Positions 25,101 through 36,100 of a stretch of 64,000 bases of DNA are shown one piece after another (within the stretch, counting starts at the first letter, position 1; each line of letters begins with the position of its first letter). The stretch comes from Rhynochetos jubatus. Its lineage: Eukaryota > Chordata > Aves > Eurypygiformes > Rhynochetidae. Both the position numbers and the translations under genes were made by a program. The stretch lies in the NCBI GenBank assembly GCA_027574665.1, contig CM050650.1, forward strand, positions 99,297,086 through 99,361,085. Reading direction: 5' to 3'. The notes below the pieces were generated by a model. The model had not been told where the DNA came from. It did no database searches and saw only the letters and a list, made by a program, of their open reading frames with translations.

Positions 25101-28100
25101 CTAATTAGAGGCTTATTGTAAAGCAAAGGGGATTTCTGGGAGCTGTTTGGGTTTGTAAATTATGCAAATGACAGAATTCTGAAGTTGGATCATATTATTA
25201 ATTGTATATTTTGCGGTTCACGTATTCTGTAGAGTATGTGTGAAAGAAGTTTTTCTTTTTTTTTTTCTCCAGTCCTTGAACACACTAAGTTATAAAAAAA
25301 GTCCTCGGGCAGGTTATTTTTCTCCATTTTCTTAATGTTAAAGAAGAGCATATTTTTAGTGCTACACAGTGTTCTGTGCTGATAGCTTTACAGCATTGTG
25401 CATGTACTATGAATAAAACAAACTTCACAGATGATTATACTTAAAGCTGGAGGTCTTTCTGTAAATTTTAAACAAAGTGTTCTATTAGATGCCATCTATA
25501 AAATGCTTGATGACTGACCTCCTAGGCTGATTTGTGATTTTGCCTGTGCTTTTGAAATCCTGGAAGAAAAATTCCTTTGCTACAGGAAACTGATTGGTAA
25601 CTGAACGAATTGCACTATAATCTAAGAATTGAACAACCCTACATAGCAAGTATGATTTTGCAATACATTCCTCTGCCTGCAGCATAAAATAGAAGTACTC
25701 TACATAATGCTTAACGGTCCACGAATACGTATAAAGAGTACAAATGTCGGGTAAAACTCCAATGGTTATCCTAAAATTCCCCTGTGGTTGAGGAGCACAG
25801 CTATCTTTGTGGTTCAGGACAGCTATCTTTCTGTCCTGATATGAAGTTAAATAAAGTAATAACATTGCACAAATTTTAAGTTCAAAAGATTGTAGTGTTT
25901 CTGCATCTGCAATGATTACTCTCTGCCAATTAGCAAGCACTGTGAGATTATCCAGAATAAAAGGGGTTTATATAGTTATGCAACATTCACAAATATCATA
26001 ATTTATGTCTCTACTGCCAATTTCTGCAGCTAATTCTACCAATTTTCACACTGCATCCATTACAGATGGAATTCCCTTTGCATTAGAATTAAGATGTTTT
26101 CAGGATAAGAATACAACTTTCATACAATATCCAACTCAATAAAATAAAATTTAAAAAACCTTAAGTGAAAGATGTCCTACATGTTTTGTCAATTGGACAT
26201 TTGGAAAATATGAACATATGCATATTTATGTGCAAAGGCTCATACGTACACCTCATGCAGGCCATACCATTGTAAATTCAACTTAGATACAAGTAGTATA
26301 TCAGGTATGCCTAACTATGGTGTCTGTGTAACGTTTCTGTCCTGAAAAGGACACGCTTTCCTTTTGCTGGGGAATTTTTAACCGCTAATGATTTTCCTGC
26401 TTTTCAGTGGCCATCCACTGATCTTATATATCTTTGAATAGTGGTCATTGCCCATAAAAAATGACTGCACTCTCAATTATTGCAGTGAACCGGCTGGGTA
26501 GTTAGAAATGTTTTCACCGTTGCAGCGTTATGATCCGTTGTAATCTGAGATTGGCGCGAGCTGGATTCCCAGGTTTCATTACTTCCCTTATGGTATTTGC
26601 TCTAACGTTGTTCAAGTTAGTACAAATGTAATGAACTCATCATGCACGTATATGCCACATTGTGTAAGAAATTCATGCAACTGCTTCCTAGCTCATGCTG
26701 CTCGGGGTGCCTGCACCGTGCTCTCTGCTCTCCTGCCCCTGAGACTCCAGGTGCTCAGCTGATTGCGTCCTCCTCTGTCAGATACCTGTCCCTGATGGGA
26801 GCTCACTTCTGGAGTAATTTTATTTTTCCTTTTCTTTAAAGAACTGGATAATTTCTTATGTGAGCTCTTATGTTGCTCCCAGGCTGAGCATGTGGGGAAG
26901 AAAGAAAGTCCATGTGTGTGTAGATCCTATATTTCAAATTTTCACTTTTAGACACGGGGTGAAACTGGAATCTCTGGGGCAGCGTGTTCAAATCCCTGGT
27001 TTTGATTTTGGGTCAATACTTTACACTGACCTCAACTGTTATTTAAATTTGAGTGCAGCTAAAAATGGTGTGAACGTGGTTTTTTTTTTTTTAGTTTCAA
27101 TATTATGCAAACAGCTCAGAATATTTTTTTGTTGCAAAACTTGAAACTTAGATCTCGGGTGACTTTGAAACTGGACCCTAACCTAAGCGACATCCAGGTA
27201 GCTGTGCCTATCTATTTTTATATATTATCAAATAAAATATCTTGACATGCCGAAATTTTATGTGCTATTTTTTCTTTAGAAGTAAATTGATTCATATTGG
27301 AAACATGAAATGGGACCTGTCAGTTATTACAGATCCCTTTCATTTCTTTAGCAAAGGTTTTAGTTTTTAGAGCTGGCTATATCTCCCATGTATGAGCTAT
27401 CCATGTTAAAAATGATGGCTTACAGGACACCGGTTTATTACAAAAGGACATTGTGTTTACACTAATAAAAACTATTTTTATTTCCATGTTCTAGTCAAGG
27501 ACGTTTGGTGCCTCACTGTAGGGTAGGTTAATGTAAAATAAATCCTCTGTATTTAGGTTACATGTTTGGTTGTGACTCTGCCTGAAAATAACAGGAGCTG
27601 TTTTCATAACACGATTACTAGTTTATATGTTTTCTTACTCAGTTTCTGTCTGGAAAAATGTTTACAACACAAAAGCATCCTCAAACTTGAGGGCATTTTT
27701 GGCTTTTTAAGTGGGAAAAAGACTCCAGACACTCTAGTGGGATAATATAGGAAGTTTCTATTGCTGGACGTACTGATAGGCTGAGGACTTAAATCCTCTG
27801 AGCAATCAATCCACTGTCTTTTATGAATGCTTGGGGGAAAAAAGGGAAATTTATTGCTGGAAAAGAGAAATAAAACTTGTTGCAGGATACCTGATGGCCA
27901 AATTCAAAAAAGACATATGTATGGTAAAGTCTTATATATCATTACAACTGTCTGAGCGGGACAAGTGAAAGCAAAAGAAAAACAGGAAATAATACTTACA
28001 ACACATGGATTTTGAGGGAAAACCTCAGTGAGGAAAGAAAGCTTATTCTGATTCTGGCTGCTCTTCTGCTGGGAACAGGGCTTTTGCTAAATAGCTTCAT

Positions 28101-29039
28101 AATTATTTTTAGTGTTAATTCAGCAGGTCTAGTATGAGATAAATCCTTCCATGGTAGAAGCATTGTCTGTTACATGCGCTGATTTACGAGAAAGATTCAG
28201 CTATATTTTAATGATAGCTGGTCTAGACAGTAAATATAGACTAAGACTCACAAAATATGAGAAAAGCTCGTTCGTGCTTAATATACTAGATAAATTGTTC
28301 CTGGCTTCTTAGGGTGTGACTATACTTGCTGTCACACTTCCAAGTTTACTCAAGAACTCTGTGATTTGCTGAGTAGGTGCTAGTCATGTAAGGGAAAACC
28401 CAAGGGAATACATTTTATATACCTGTTTTTTTCCTCAACATCATGTATTAACTTTTTTTGTTCTTTTTTAGTCCCTTTCATCAAAGGAAAGTTTCCTCAA
28501 GACCGACAGCAAATTATAGGAGTGGGGAAAATGACCACCAATAATCTGAGCAATATGGATTTTAACACTGTGATTTTGTTTCGGTGAGAGGTAAACACCA
28601 GTTGCTGGCTGTCAAAAAGTTCTGAGCTGAGCCTTGATTTCATGGCCAGCAGCTTTAAAATCGATTTAATACTTCTTATTTCTTCAGTTAAGCTGTTTCT
28701 TTCTCTAGTTAATAATAGGCTGTGGGATTAAACTTCAGCTTTTGATATTTACTGGGAAATGTAGCTTAGCGATTTATGAGTCAAAATGTACTTTGAATAA
28801 ATTATCATTGCAAATTACAGCTTATGAAAGTTGTGACTATAACCATAATTACACCATTGACTATGCACAACTTGAAATCTTGCTTACTGGATAAATTTGT
28901 TTTCATTCAGATTGCATTCCCGACATTTTTAGAAAAGAGTGAATCAAGCCTCACCGACAAAATTTCCTACAGCGTTTATTAAAAAGGTCACCTTTGTTTG
29001 CTAAACTTAACTAAAATATCAACATTTCTTGAATTAATG

Positions 29040-29180
29040 AGATGCTATTTTAGTCTGTTATGAGAGTTTCCTAAACCCTGGGCTCATAAGGAGACTCACA
29101 AGAGCTTCCACATTACGCCATGCCTTTAGCTATCTATTTATCCTAAAATTGTTAAAGTTAAAATTGATTCTGTGAGCTGT
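29040..29180. promoter_or_regulatory. Candidate proximal regulatory element of BMP5
   Basis: This is a non-repetitive stretch about 1 kb before the start codon, including CTTCCACATTACGCCATGCC and TAGCTATCTATTTATCC. It immediately precedes the presumed leader and differs from the homopolymer-rich DNA around it. Function is inferred from position and texture only. Confidence 0.2.
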
Positions 29181-29229
29181 TAGGAAAAAAAAAACAGCCG
29201 ATAGCCAAAATTAGGTATATTACTGTAAG

Positions 29230-30082
29230 CTGGGGTGTGGGGGGGAGAGGTTTAAAGCTCTGTCTGGCAAGGGAAGGGTTAAGGACTTTTTTGCTATACC
29301 CGTTTCAAATTACAATGAGAAGCCTCTTCTTTCCCAGCAGGGTTGTGCTTACATTAGTCTTTAGATCTCTCTTGAAGAGAGCTGTTATATTTGTGCCTGC
29401 TAGAGTTGGAAATAACAGTTCAGAAGCTGAAAAGGGTTGAATGGATTTACAGAAGGTTTTTTTCTGCGAGTAAATTCATGGCAACACATTAATTTGATTA
29501 GTACATGCTTTAGAATTACTTTACACTCAAGCGATTCAAAAGATGTTAAAGTTATCACCAGGCTGCTGGACAAATATGTGTTACACCACCAAGGTACAGA
29601 TCAAGACAAATCTGTGACTCAGGATTTTATCTTGGGAAGAGCGCAAGGTGTACGAAGAACTCAGAATAACGAGGGAAGATAACTCTGGGAACTACAATGT
29701 GTCAGAAGAACAGCTCTTGCTAATACAGCTCCCCACCAAAGACCTGGTTATCTAAGGTTTATATAGGAATGCCTAGGTCAGCTGACAAAATACTGGTCTT
29801 CTGCTCCATAAATGCAGAAAAAACGATAACAACTGTGGAAAATTGGAAGTCTGAATTTCAACTTTCTTAGAAATAACTGCAACCTGACACATTCCATAGT
29901 ATTTAAACAGGGTGGGGGGAGAGAAATCACCAAAGATGTTACGTTTAGAGATGACATTGACATGAAGAATAGGTAAATTTTCTTTTTCAGCCACTGGGAA
30001 AGCAGACCTCATAGGAACTCAGAACAAGTAGGAGAAAAGAATTTTTTTAATTTTTTTTTTCTTGTTCTTTTTCTTTTCAAAG
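29230..30082 (+). promoter_or_regulatory. BMP5: Presumed BMP5 promoter and 5' untranslated leader
   Basis: This block lies directly upstream of the BMP5 ATG and must contain the leader and probably the core promoter. The transcription start cannot be fixed from sequence. A TATA-like element TTTATATA sits at 29758-29765, which would predict a start near 29790 and a leader of about 300 nt; a longer leader starting near 29230 is equally possible. There is no CpG island: CpGs are sparse. From 29765 on, several short upstream ORFs occur (ATGs at 29769, 29812, 29936 and 29962), all closed before 30083. The last 40 nt are nearly pure pyrimidine, with T-runs at about 30044-30060 and TTCTTTTTCTTTTC. 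Confidence 0.5.
29758..29765 (+). promoter_or_regulatory. TATA-like element upstream of BMP5
   Basis: The octamer TTTATATA followed by GG lies 318 bp upstream of the BMP5 start codon. It is the best TATA-type match in the 500 bp before the gene. AT-rich DNA produces such matches by chance, so its role as core promoter is only inferred. Confidence 0.3.
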
Positions 30083-30566
30083 ATGAACCTAACTGCGCTC
30101 AAAGCTTTCGTGGGCTTGCTCTGGAATTGCTGGGTTCTGGTGGGTCACGCACAGGGAGGTTTAGGAGACAATCATGTCCATTCGAGTTTTATTTACAGGA
30201 GGCTGCGGAACCATGAGAGAAGGGAGATTCAGAGAGAGATTCTCTCTATCCTGGGTTTACCTCACAGACCCAGACCATTTTCACCAGGAAAGCAGGCTGC
30301 TTCTGCACCCCTCTTCATGCTGGACCTGTATAATGCCATGACAAATGAAGAGGATACTGAGGAGCTGGAGTATTCACTAAAGGGATCAATGGCAGGGGAG
30401 AGCAGAGGGATACGGAAAGGATACCCTGCATCTCCAAATGGATATTCGCGGAGAATACAATTATCTCGCATGACCCCCCTGACCACACAGAATCCTCCCT
30501 TAGCCAGCCTGCACGACACCAACTTTCTGAATGATGCTGACATGGTCATGAGCTTTGTCAATTTAG
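30083..30566 (+). CDS. BMP5: BMP5 coding exon 1 (signal peptide and N-terminal prodomain)
   Basis: This exon encodes residues 1-161 plus the first base of codon 162 of bone morphogenetic protein 5, a secreted TGF-beta superfamily ligand that signals through type I/II serine-threonine kinase receptors and SMAD1/5/8. The ATG at 30083 has A at -3. An upstream in-frame TTG at 30062 is not needed. Residues 1 to about 24 form a signal peptide: hydrophobic core [13 protein letters not shown], then AQGG. The prodomain begins at about 25 with [17 protein letters not shown], followed by [31 protein letters not shown] and [20 protein letters not shown], all hallmarks of the BMP5/6/7 group. The acidic linker [11 protein letters not shown] at about 88-98 is the most diverged part. 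The exon ends AATTTAG|GTACGT, a good donor, leaving phase 1. Reading through the donor gives about 16 intronic codons and then a stop at 30613. Identification as BMP5 is confident; the signal peptide looks about two residues shorter than the human one I recall. Confidence 0.97.
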
Positions 30567-31022
30567 GTACGTGGAAAAATTTTTTGTTTCTGCTCTCTTT
30601 GACAAACTGCTAGCCTGATCTTGCAAGGGGCAAACCTCTCGGCCAAACTGTAACCTGTTCTAAAACGGCACGACTGGGCTCGGTCTGCTGTGCCACCGGT
30701 AAAAGAAAAGTCGTACTGATGGTAAAGTAGCTACGTTGTAGGTGGCCATGGAAAAAGATTTTTCTCACTGTTTATATAAAGTCAGTTTCTATAACTCCCC
30801 TCTGCTGGCTTCTGTTTTCTTTCTTTCATTGATGTAATGAAAGTTCTAGCCTTAGGCCAACTAACTCCTTTTTTTTTTCAAATCTCAAAAAATCAAACAC
30901 TTATGCCTATTGCTCAGTTATTTCCCTCACTGTTTTGCTTAAAGCTCAGACATGAACAAACACCGGTTGTTAATATTTTAAAGCCTAGAATGTTATGCAA
31001 AGGGAAAAGCTAAGCCATTTCC

Positions 31023-31045
31023 AAAAAAAAAAAAAAAAAAAAAAA
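31023..31045. repeat. Poly-A run (23 nt)
   Basis: Twenty-three consecutive A about 460 bp into BMP5 intron 1. Confidence 0.95.
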
Positions 31046-33079
31046 GATATTTCTTTGGTTATTTAGGGTTTTTTTCTGTTGGTAAAAGTCAGAGTTTTAT
31101 TATCTTTTCAGCTGGATGGCTGTATTTTAAATAATCTGTTGCTGTTTCTTTGTTATTTCTATTTAATAACCACAGACTGTGTTTTATTATACTGCCATGG
31201 TGCTCAGAGTCTGCAATGCTTCTTATTTTCTTATTTCTAATTTATTAAATTAAATAACAAGTAGAGTATTAAACACCAGAAACATGCAAGCAAAGAATGC
31301 TTTTGAAAATTACATCAATTCAGACACAGAACCTGATAAAACTAAATTATATTGGCTTCTGAGTATAATAAACATGCTTACCAGTTACGTTGTGGTTAAA
31401 AAAGCAGCTACAGACTTCTTTAATAGAAGGCAACTTAAATCTCATTAAGATAGCTGCAAATAATTCTTGAAATGTATTTACTATTTTTATAAGTATTTTA
31501 AATGCTGCAGGACTCATAAAGTTAGCTAAAAAAACCCTCTTCTCGTTTGATCTCAATAACAAGAGATTTAATTGAAAACTTGAAGTTTCTCAATAAGCTG
31601 GTACAAAATTTGATGAACACTTGCTTTCCAGGATAATGCTTTCTGTAGAAACTTTTTAAACAACGGCACATGTTCCGAAATACCTTCAGATTATCACACA
31701 CATTCTGTACACTTTATGTCTACAAGGTCTTTAGTTGTTGCTGCAGGATTAAAAATATTTCCAAACATTAAAATCCTCAACAACTCAAATTTCTAGGAAA
31801 AGGAAACCCTAGAGTTTAGTTGTTCTAATTATAAAATTATTTTTCATTAATTATTTGGCAGATAATGAGGTATTCAATTCTGAGATCTTTTTCCTTAAGA
31901 GTAACATATGTCCACAACTCTAAATACATTTGCTGGTTGCTCTTACTCCTGAAATAGCAGACTAGAAAAAAATGAAATATCTGTTTTTTGAAAACACGTA
32001 CCTCATCCTTATGAAAGCATTACATATTATCCATGTATTAATTTTAAGTTCTCACTGTATGCCTCGATTTACCCAGAGTGTCTGGAGTCAGCTGAATTTA
32101 AAATGGCAATGTTATAAAGGGAAATAGGAAATTCTCTGAGCTCCTAAACATTAGTCAAGGCCCCGATCCTGCAATAATTTTCCTCATGTGTCCTGAGAAA
32201 TACCCTCAGTAAATATGTCGCAGACCATTTCATCAGTGGCCCTGAGGACTATTTACATGCGACCTAGCCTTTGATTTCACGAAACGTCTTTGGTTTCAAG
32301 AGGACTTCTTGCAGTGCATGAGTAGAAGTCTTTGAAGGTTCAGTGTCAGATATGTCCTAGCCTGATCCTGCTGCGCTTCCCCAGACAAAAACCTCCTCTG
32401 GAAGAACACAGGTTTCTTACCTTGACTGGGAAGTTTCTAATATTTGTTTCATTTTGTTGGGAAGCCAGTCTTGTCTTAAGAATGTTATTTGGAGAAGCTA
32501 AAGTATATCTTACATTCCTAAACTGTGAAAACTGGGAGTGAGATGCTTTATTTTTCTAGTGATTATGATTAATAGACACCATTAACTTATAAAAAAGTAC
32601 TGTGTAAATACCAGGTTTTATTTGGCCTCTGTAAAATTAAAATGTATCCCTGCTCTAAGTGAGTCTAAATCCTAGTTCACTTTAAATGCCCTTCCACACA
32701 TGTTGGATATTGTGGTTTATCGCACATTCCACCGTGTAACACGGATAAGAAATATTGATGACCAATATAGATTAACTCCAACATTTTTATTAAACAATCC
32801 TATGTTTCAGTATAATTAACATAAAAATGAAATAAATCATGAAAGCAGGTAACCATTTTATAAGATTTATGCAGTATAAGATTGTGACAGATGAGGGCAA
32901 GCTCTTTTAATGTACAATAGGGAAAAATATGCCGTGATAAGTGAATGCTAACACTGTACCTTAAAATCAATAAATGCTGATGCAGCACAGTAATAACTCA
33001 ACTGGTTTTAGATTTGAAGTCTCAGTCAACTTGCATGAAATTAATCTATCCTGGAAGTAGTATTCACTATGTTCATACT

Positions 33080-33145
33080 TGCACACCATTAATTACATAA
33101 GGTGTAATTATAAAGCTTTATTAATCATCATTATATTTTAAATTG
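33080..33145. promoter_or_regulatory. Candidate intronic homeodomain/T-box motif cluster
   Basis: Within 60 bp there are ATTAATTA (33088-33095), AGGTGT (33100-33105, a T-box half site) directly fused to TAATTA (33105-33110), and TTTATTAATCATCATTAT. It lies 2.5 kb into BMP5 intron 1. In AT-rich DNA single homeodomain cores are common; the density plus the abutting T-box half site is what stands out. Confidence 0.22.
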
Positions 33146-36100
33146 AAACTTTTGTATATAGTTGTAGCCAGTTAAATAATTTAAGACATATATTAAGCCA
33201 AGAAATACGTAGCTGAGATGTTGGACAGAAACTATTAAGCATAAGATTGAAAAGGCTGAATAAAATTAAAAAGTAAAGTAAATAAATAGACAAAGACAAC
33301 AAACTTCATATTAAAGTATAAAACCTGAAACTTATATGCTAATTTTGATTAAAGTCAACCTGTCAGTGTTGCAAATACATCACTTTCAAAAGCAGATTTT
33401 AAAGGTAATCATCAAGGGAACTGCAATTATAATTCTGTCAAGCAACCAGGGAGAAAAACAAGACTGCATTTACTTCTCCTGAAGTTAAAATTGTAAACAC
33501 CTGCTCTTTATAGTGGAACTTATACCAGAATTTCCATCTCTTTCTTTCTTGAAAGATACGACAAGACAGAGAATATGTCTTGTCCTGTATTTTGTATAAG
33601 ACTGTGTGCATTGGCAGCTCTCCATAAATATTGATGAGTGTAACAGAAGAGTTAACTGGGGTTGGTCCAGCAGTCAAAGAATAAATCCTCCACTAAATAC
33701 ACTGGGGTTTTCAAAGATCTGATTATATCACCTACAAGTTCAGGACTTTGTTTTCCTCACTGGGTGTTTTTTTATCCTGTTTTTCTATTTTATTATATCG
33801 TTACAAAGCCCTGACTGTTTAGGGTTCTGGCATCTTCTTTTTGGCTGGTCTCACGAAATGACATATATAGGATACCCTGTTCCTCAGAGAACAGGCAAAT
33901 GATATTCATGTAGTCCTACTCACTTTTCTGCTCACTCAAAATCTAGTTAGGGAAGGAGTTTGTTAAGATAAATGTTAGTGTTCCCACTCCTCACCTCTCA
34001 CCAAAAGAAGGGGATTGAATAAAATGTGTGCATGACTCAGGCTTGGAGAAACAGCAGTACTTTTACAAACTACATTTAAACGTTACAAGGACTGAATTTT
34101 CCATTAACATCAAAGTGATCATTAAATCCATTGTACTTGAGTGTTCCTTCTCATGTAATTCAAATGGTCAGTATTTTCATTTGTTTACAACACATCTGTA
34201 AATTTTTCTCTAAACAGATTGCTGCGTTTGCTAAGCAACTGTTTTCTTTCTCCGTATTTTCCTATGAATTAATATGAACTTTTTACAAGAGAGGGGATAA
34301 ATATATATTAGTATTGTGGTTTTCTGATCTGTTTTCTTTCTTAGCACATAAAATTAATTTCAAAAACTCTCGTGTGAAGATCACTATAAAATTTGTGACC
34401 CTGACCTACACATTCTAATTTAAAGAAGGATACAATATTATGAAGACTTTTAATGTAACCCATACACCCCAGAAAGATAAATTTTATTCTTCGCACACAA
34501 TGTGATAATCTTCAAATCATATGTGCTGTGTTCAGTTCTTAAATCAGATGCTGAAATCAAGGGAAATTTTGCACAGAGGATTGTTCATATTTCTCCAGCT
34601 TCTCTACCCCAAGTTTGTACACTGGCTTGAATATTATGTTCTTCTTAATAATCCTGAATCACTAAGCAAATACATAAATTCACAAGATTTACAGCCCATT
34701 GTGTGCGTCGCAGAATGCTAATATAGCAGAGAGCAACTTTTGTACAGCTGCCCTAAGAAACCTATGCTACATCAATCCGCACTGAATACCTGTACAAATA
34801 TATTTTCATTACACACGAAACAGAAGACTCCTAACTGCAATCAGACCTTGAGCCTATATAAGTAGCTGGTTTCTTAAATTAAACTAATTCAGTTTCTACA
34901 ACCTTCCACTCACAGCTAACATATCATCAGCGAAGGATATGGAGTGCTAAGCTATCAAATGCCAGGAGCTGTGGAAGGGCAGCTGGGTTTGAAGGATACA
35001 TGCAAAAAGGCCTCAGGAGCATTAACTTCTCTCCTCAAAGCTTAGGAATGAGCACACTTTCTTTCTTTCTTTTCCACTGGATTTCAGATATTGCTGCCTT
35101 AATTTTAACCTTACGTGAATTTCCTTGGCTGTGGTACAGGTTTAATCCGTAAAATGCAGGCTTCTAATGAAAATATTGACACAGCCTTAACTGAAGTGAC
35201 AGAAACAGTGCTATTATCTTGCCTTGAACAGAGGGATGCTATTACAGAGATAAAACTTGTTAAATAACAAATAGACCCCATGTCTTAAATTGTGGAATTG
35301 GATCAATATGGAGAAAAAATGAGAAAACATTTATGAAACTTTTTGAATGGCAACCCAATGTCAATAAGATGGGATTTTTCACTCTTTTACATACAATTTA
35401 AAGTAAATTAGATCAATCGGGTGTCTTTTAATCTTCACCCAGATTAGAACTCTCTTGGCATCTTGATATCTTAAGATTTTTTTCCCTTAATAAAATTTTC
35501 ATTACCCAGTCAGTGAGCTGAACTAATTTGTTGTGACCCAGGTGCTCAATCAGGCATTAGAATCTATTAATGTTGAAATAATTTTCTATGATCACATTAA
35601 ATATTAAGACAACCTTTTGTAAAATAAGCTTTTTTATTTCTAGAACAAAAATACTTTACCCGTGGAAAGATATTCCCTAAGAATCCTCACCCAATCCTTA
35701 CAATTCATTAGGCATTTTTAACCAATTTTTGTGCGATGACAGAGCAGGTTGTTAGGGATTGTTTTTGATTTTGAGCAAGAAACATTCTCCATATTCCTTT
35801 TTGGAATTATACTACATTTGTTGTTTTATATTGAAATATTTTATATTTCCTTTGAAATCTCTCATGTTACATGAACCTTATGAACTATATAGCTCTACCT
35901 CAAAATAGGTTTGTGTGTGATCCATAAATATCATCTAACAAAATAATGTTTTTATAAGTGTCAATTAATTTTTTTGCCAAAGTTAACACTTTAAATCCAA
36001 GTAAATTATTGTATCTACCCAGCCAAAAAAATGTCAAGCTCTCCATTAACTGGGGTATAAAACTGTCTGACTTTCCTTGCCGACAGATTTGAAAGAAATT

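Larger units (their letters stand above)
8239..29229. other. Intergenic upstream of BMP5, no gene supported
   Basis: This 21-kb AT-rich stretch has no identifiable gene. It contains homopolymer runs (A18 at 9916-9933, T23 at 15266-15288, T22 at 22108-22129, A16 at 24562-24577), two small CpG-dense patches (10171-10267, 17618-17725), a CTCF-type motif (8683-8696) and repeat-free stretches that look like possible conserved regulatory DNA (for example about 21940-22080 and 29040-29180). Two minus-strand open frames of 158 and 151 codons (10416-10892, 25485-25940) have no known domain. No CR1 copy was recognised here after 8238. Confidence 0.6.

Noticed and set aside
1..29229. Exons of COL21A1, the expected syntenic neighbour on the 5' side of BMP5
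   Set aside because: No Gly-X-Y repeat or other collagen/VWA-like coding segment was seen in any frame; the neighbour lies outside the window.
34854..34862. CTATATAAG in intron 1 as an alternative BMP5 promoter
   Set aside because: There is no nearby in-frame first exon for the signal peptide and no initiator or GC context; TATA-like strings are frequent in this AT-rich DNA.
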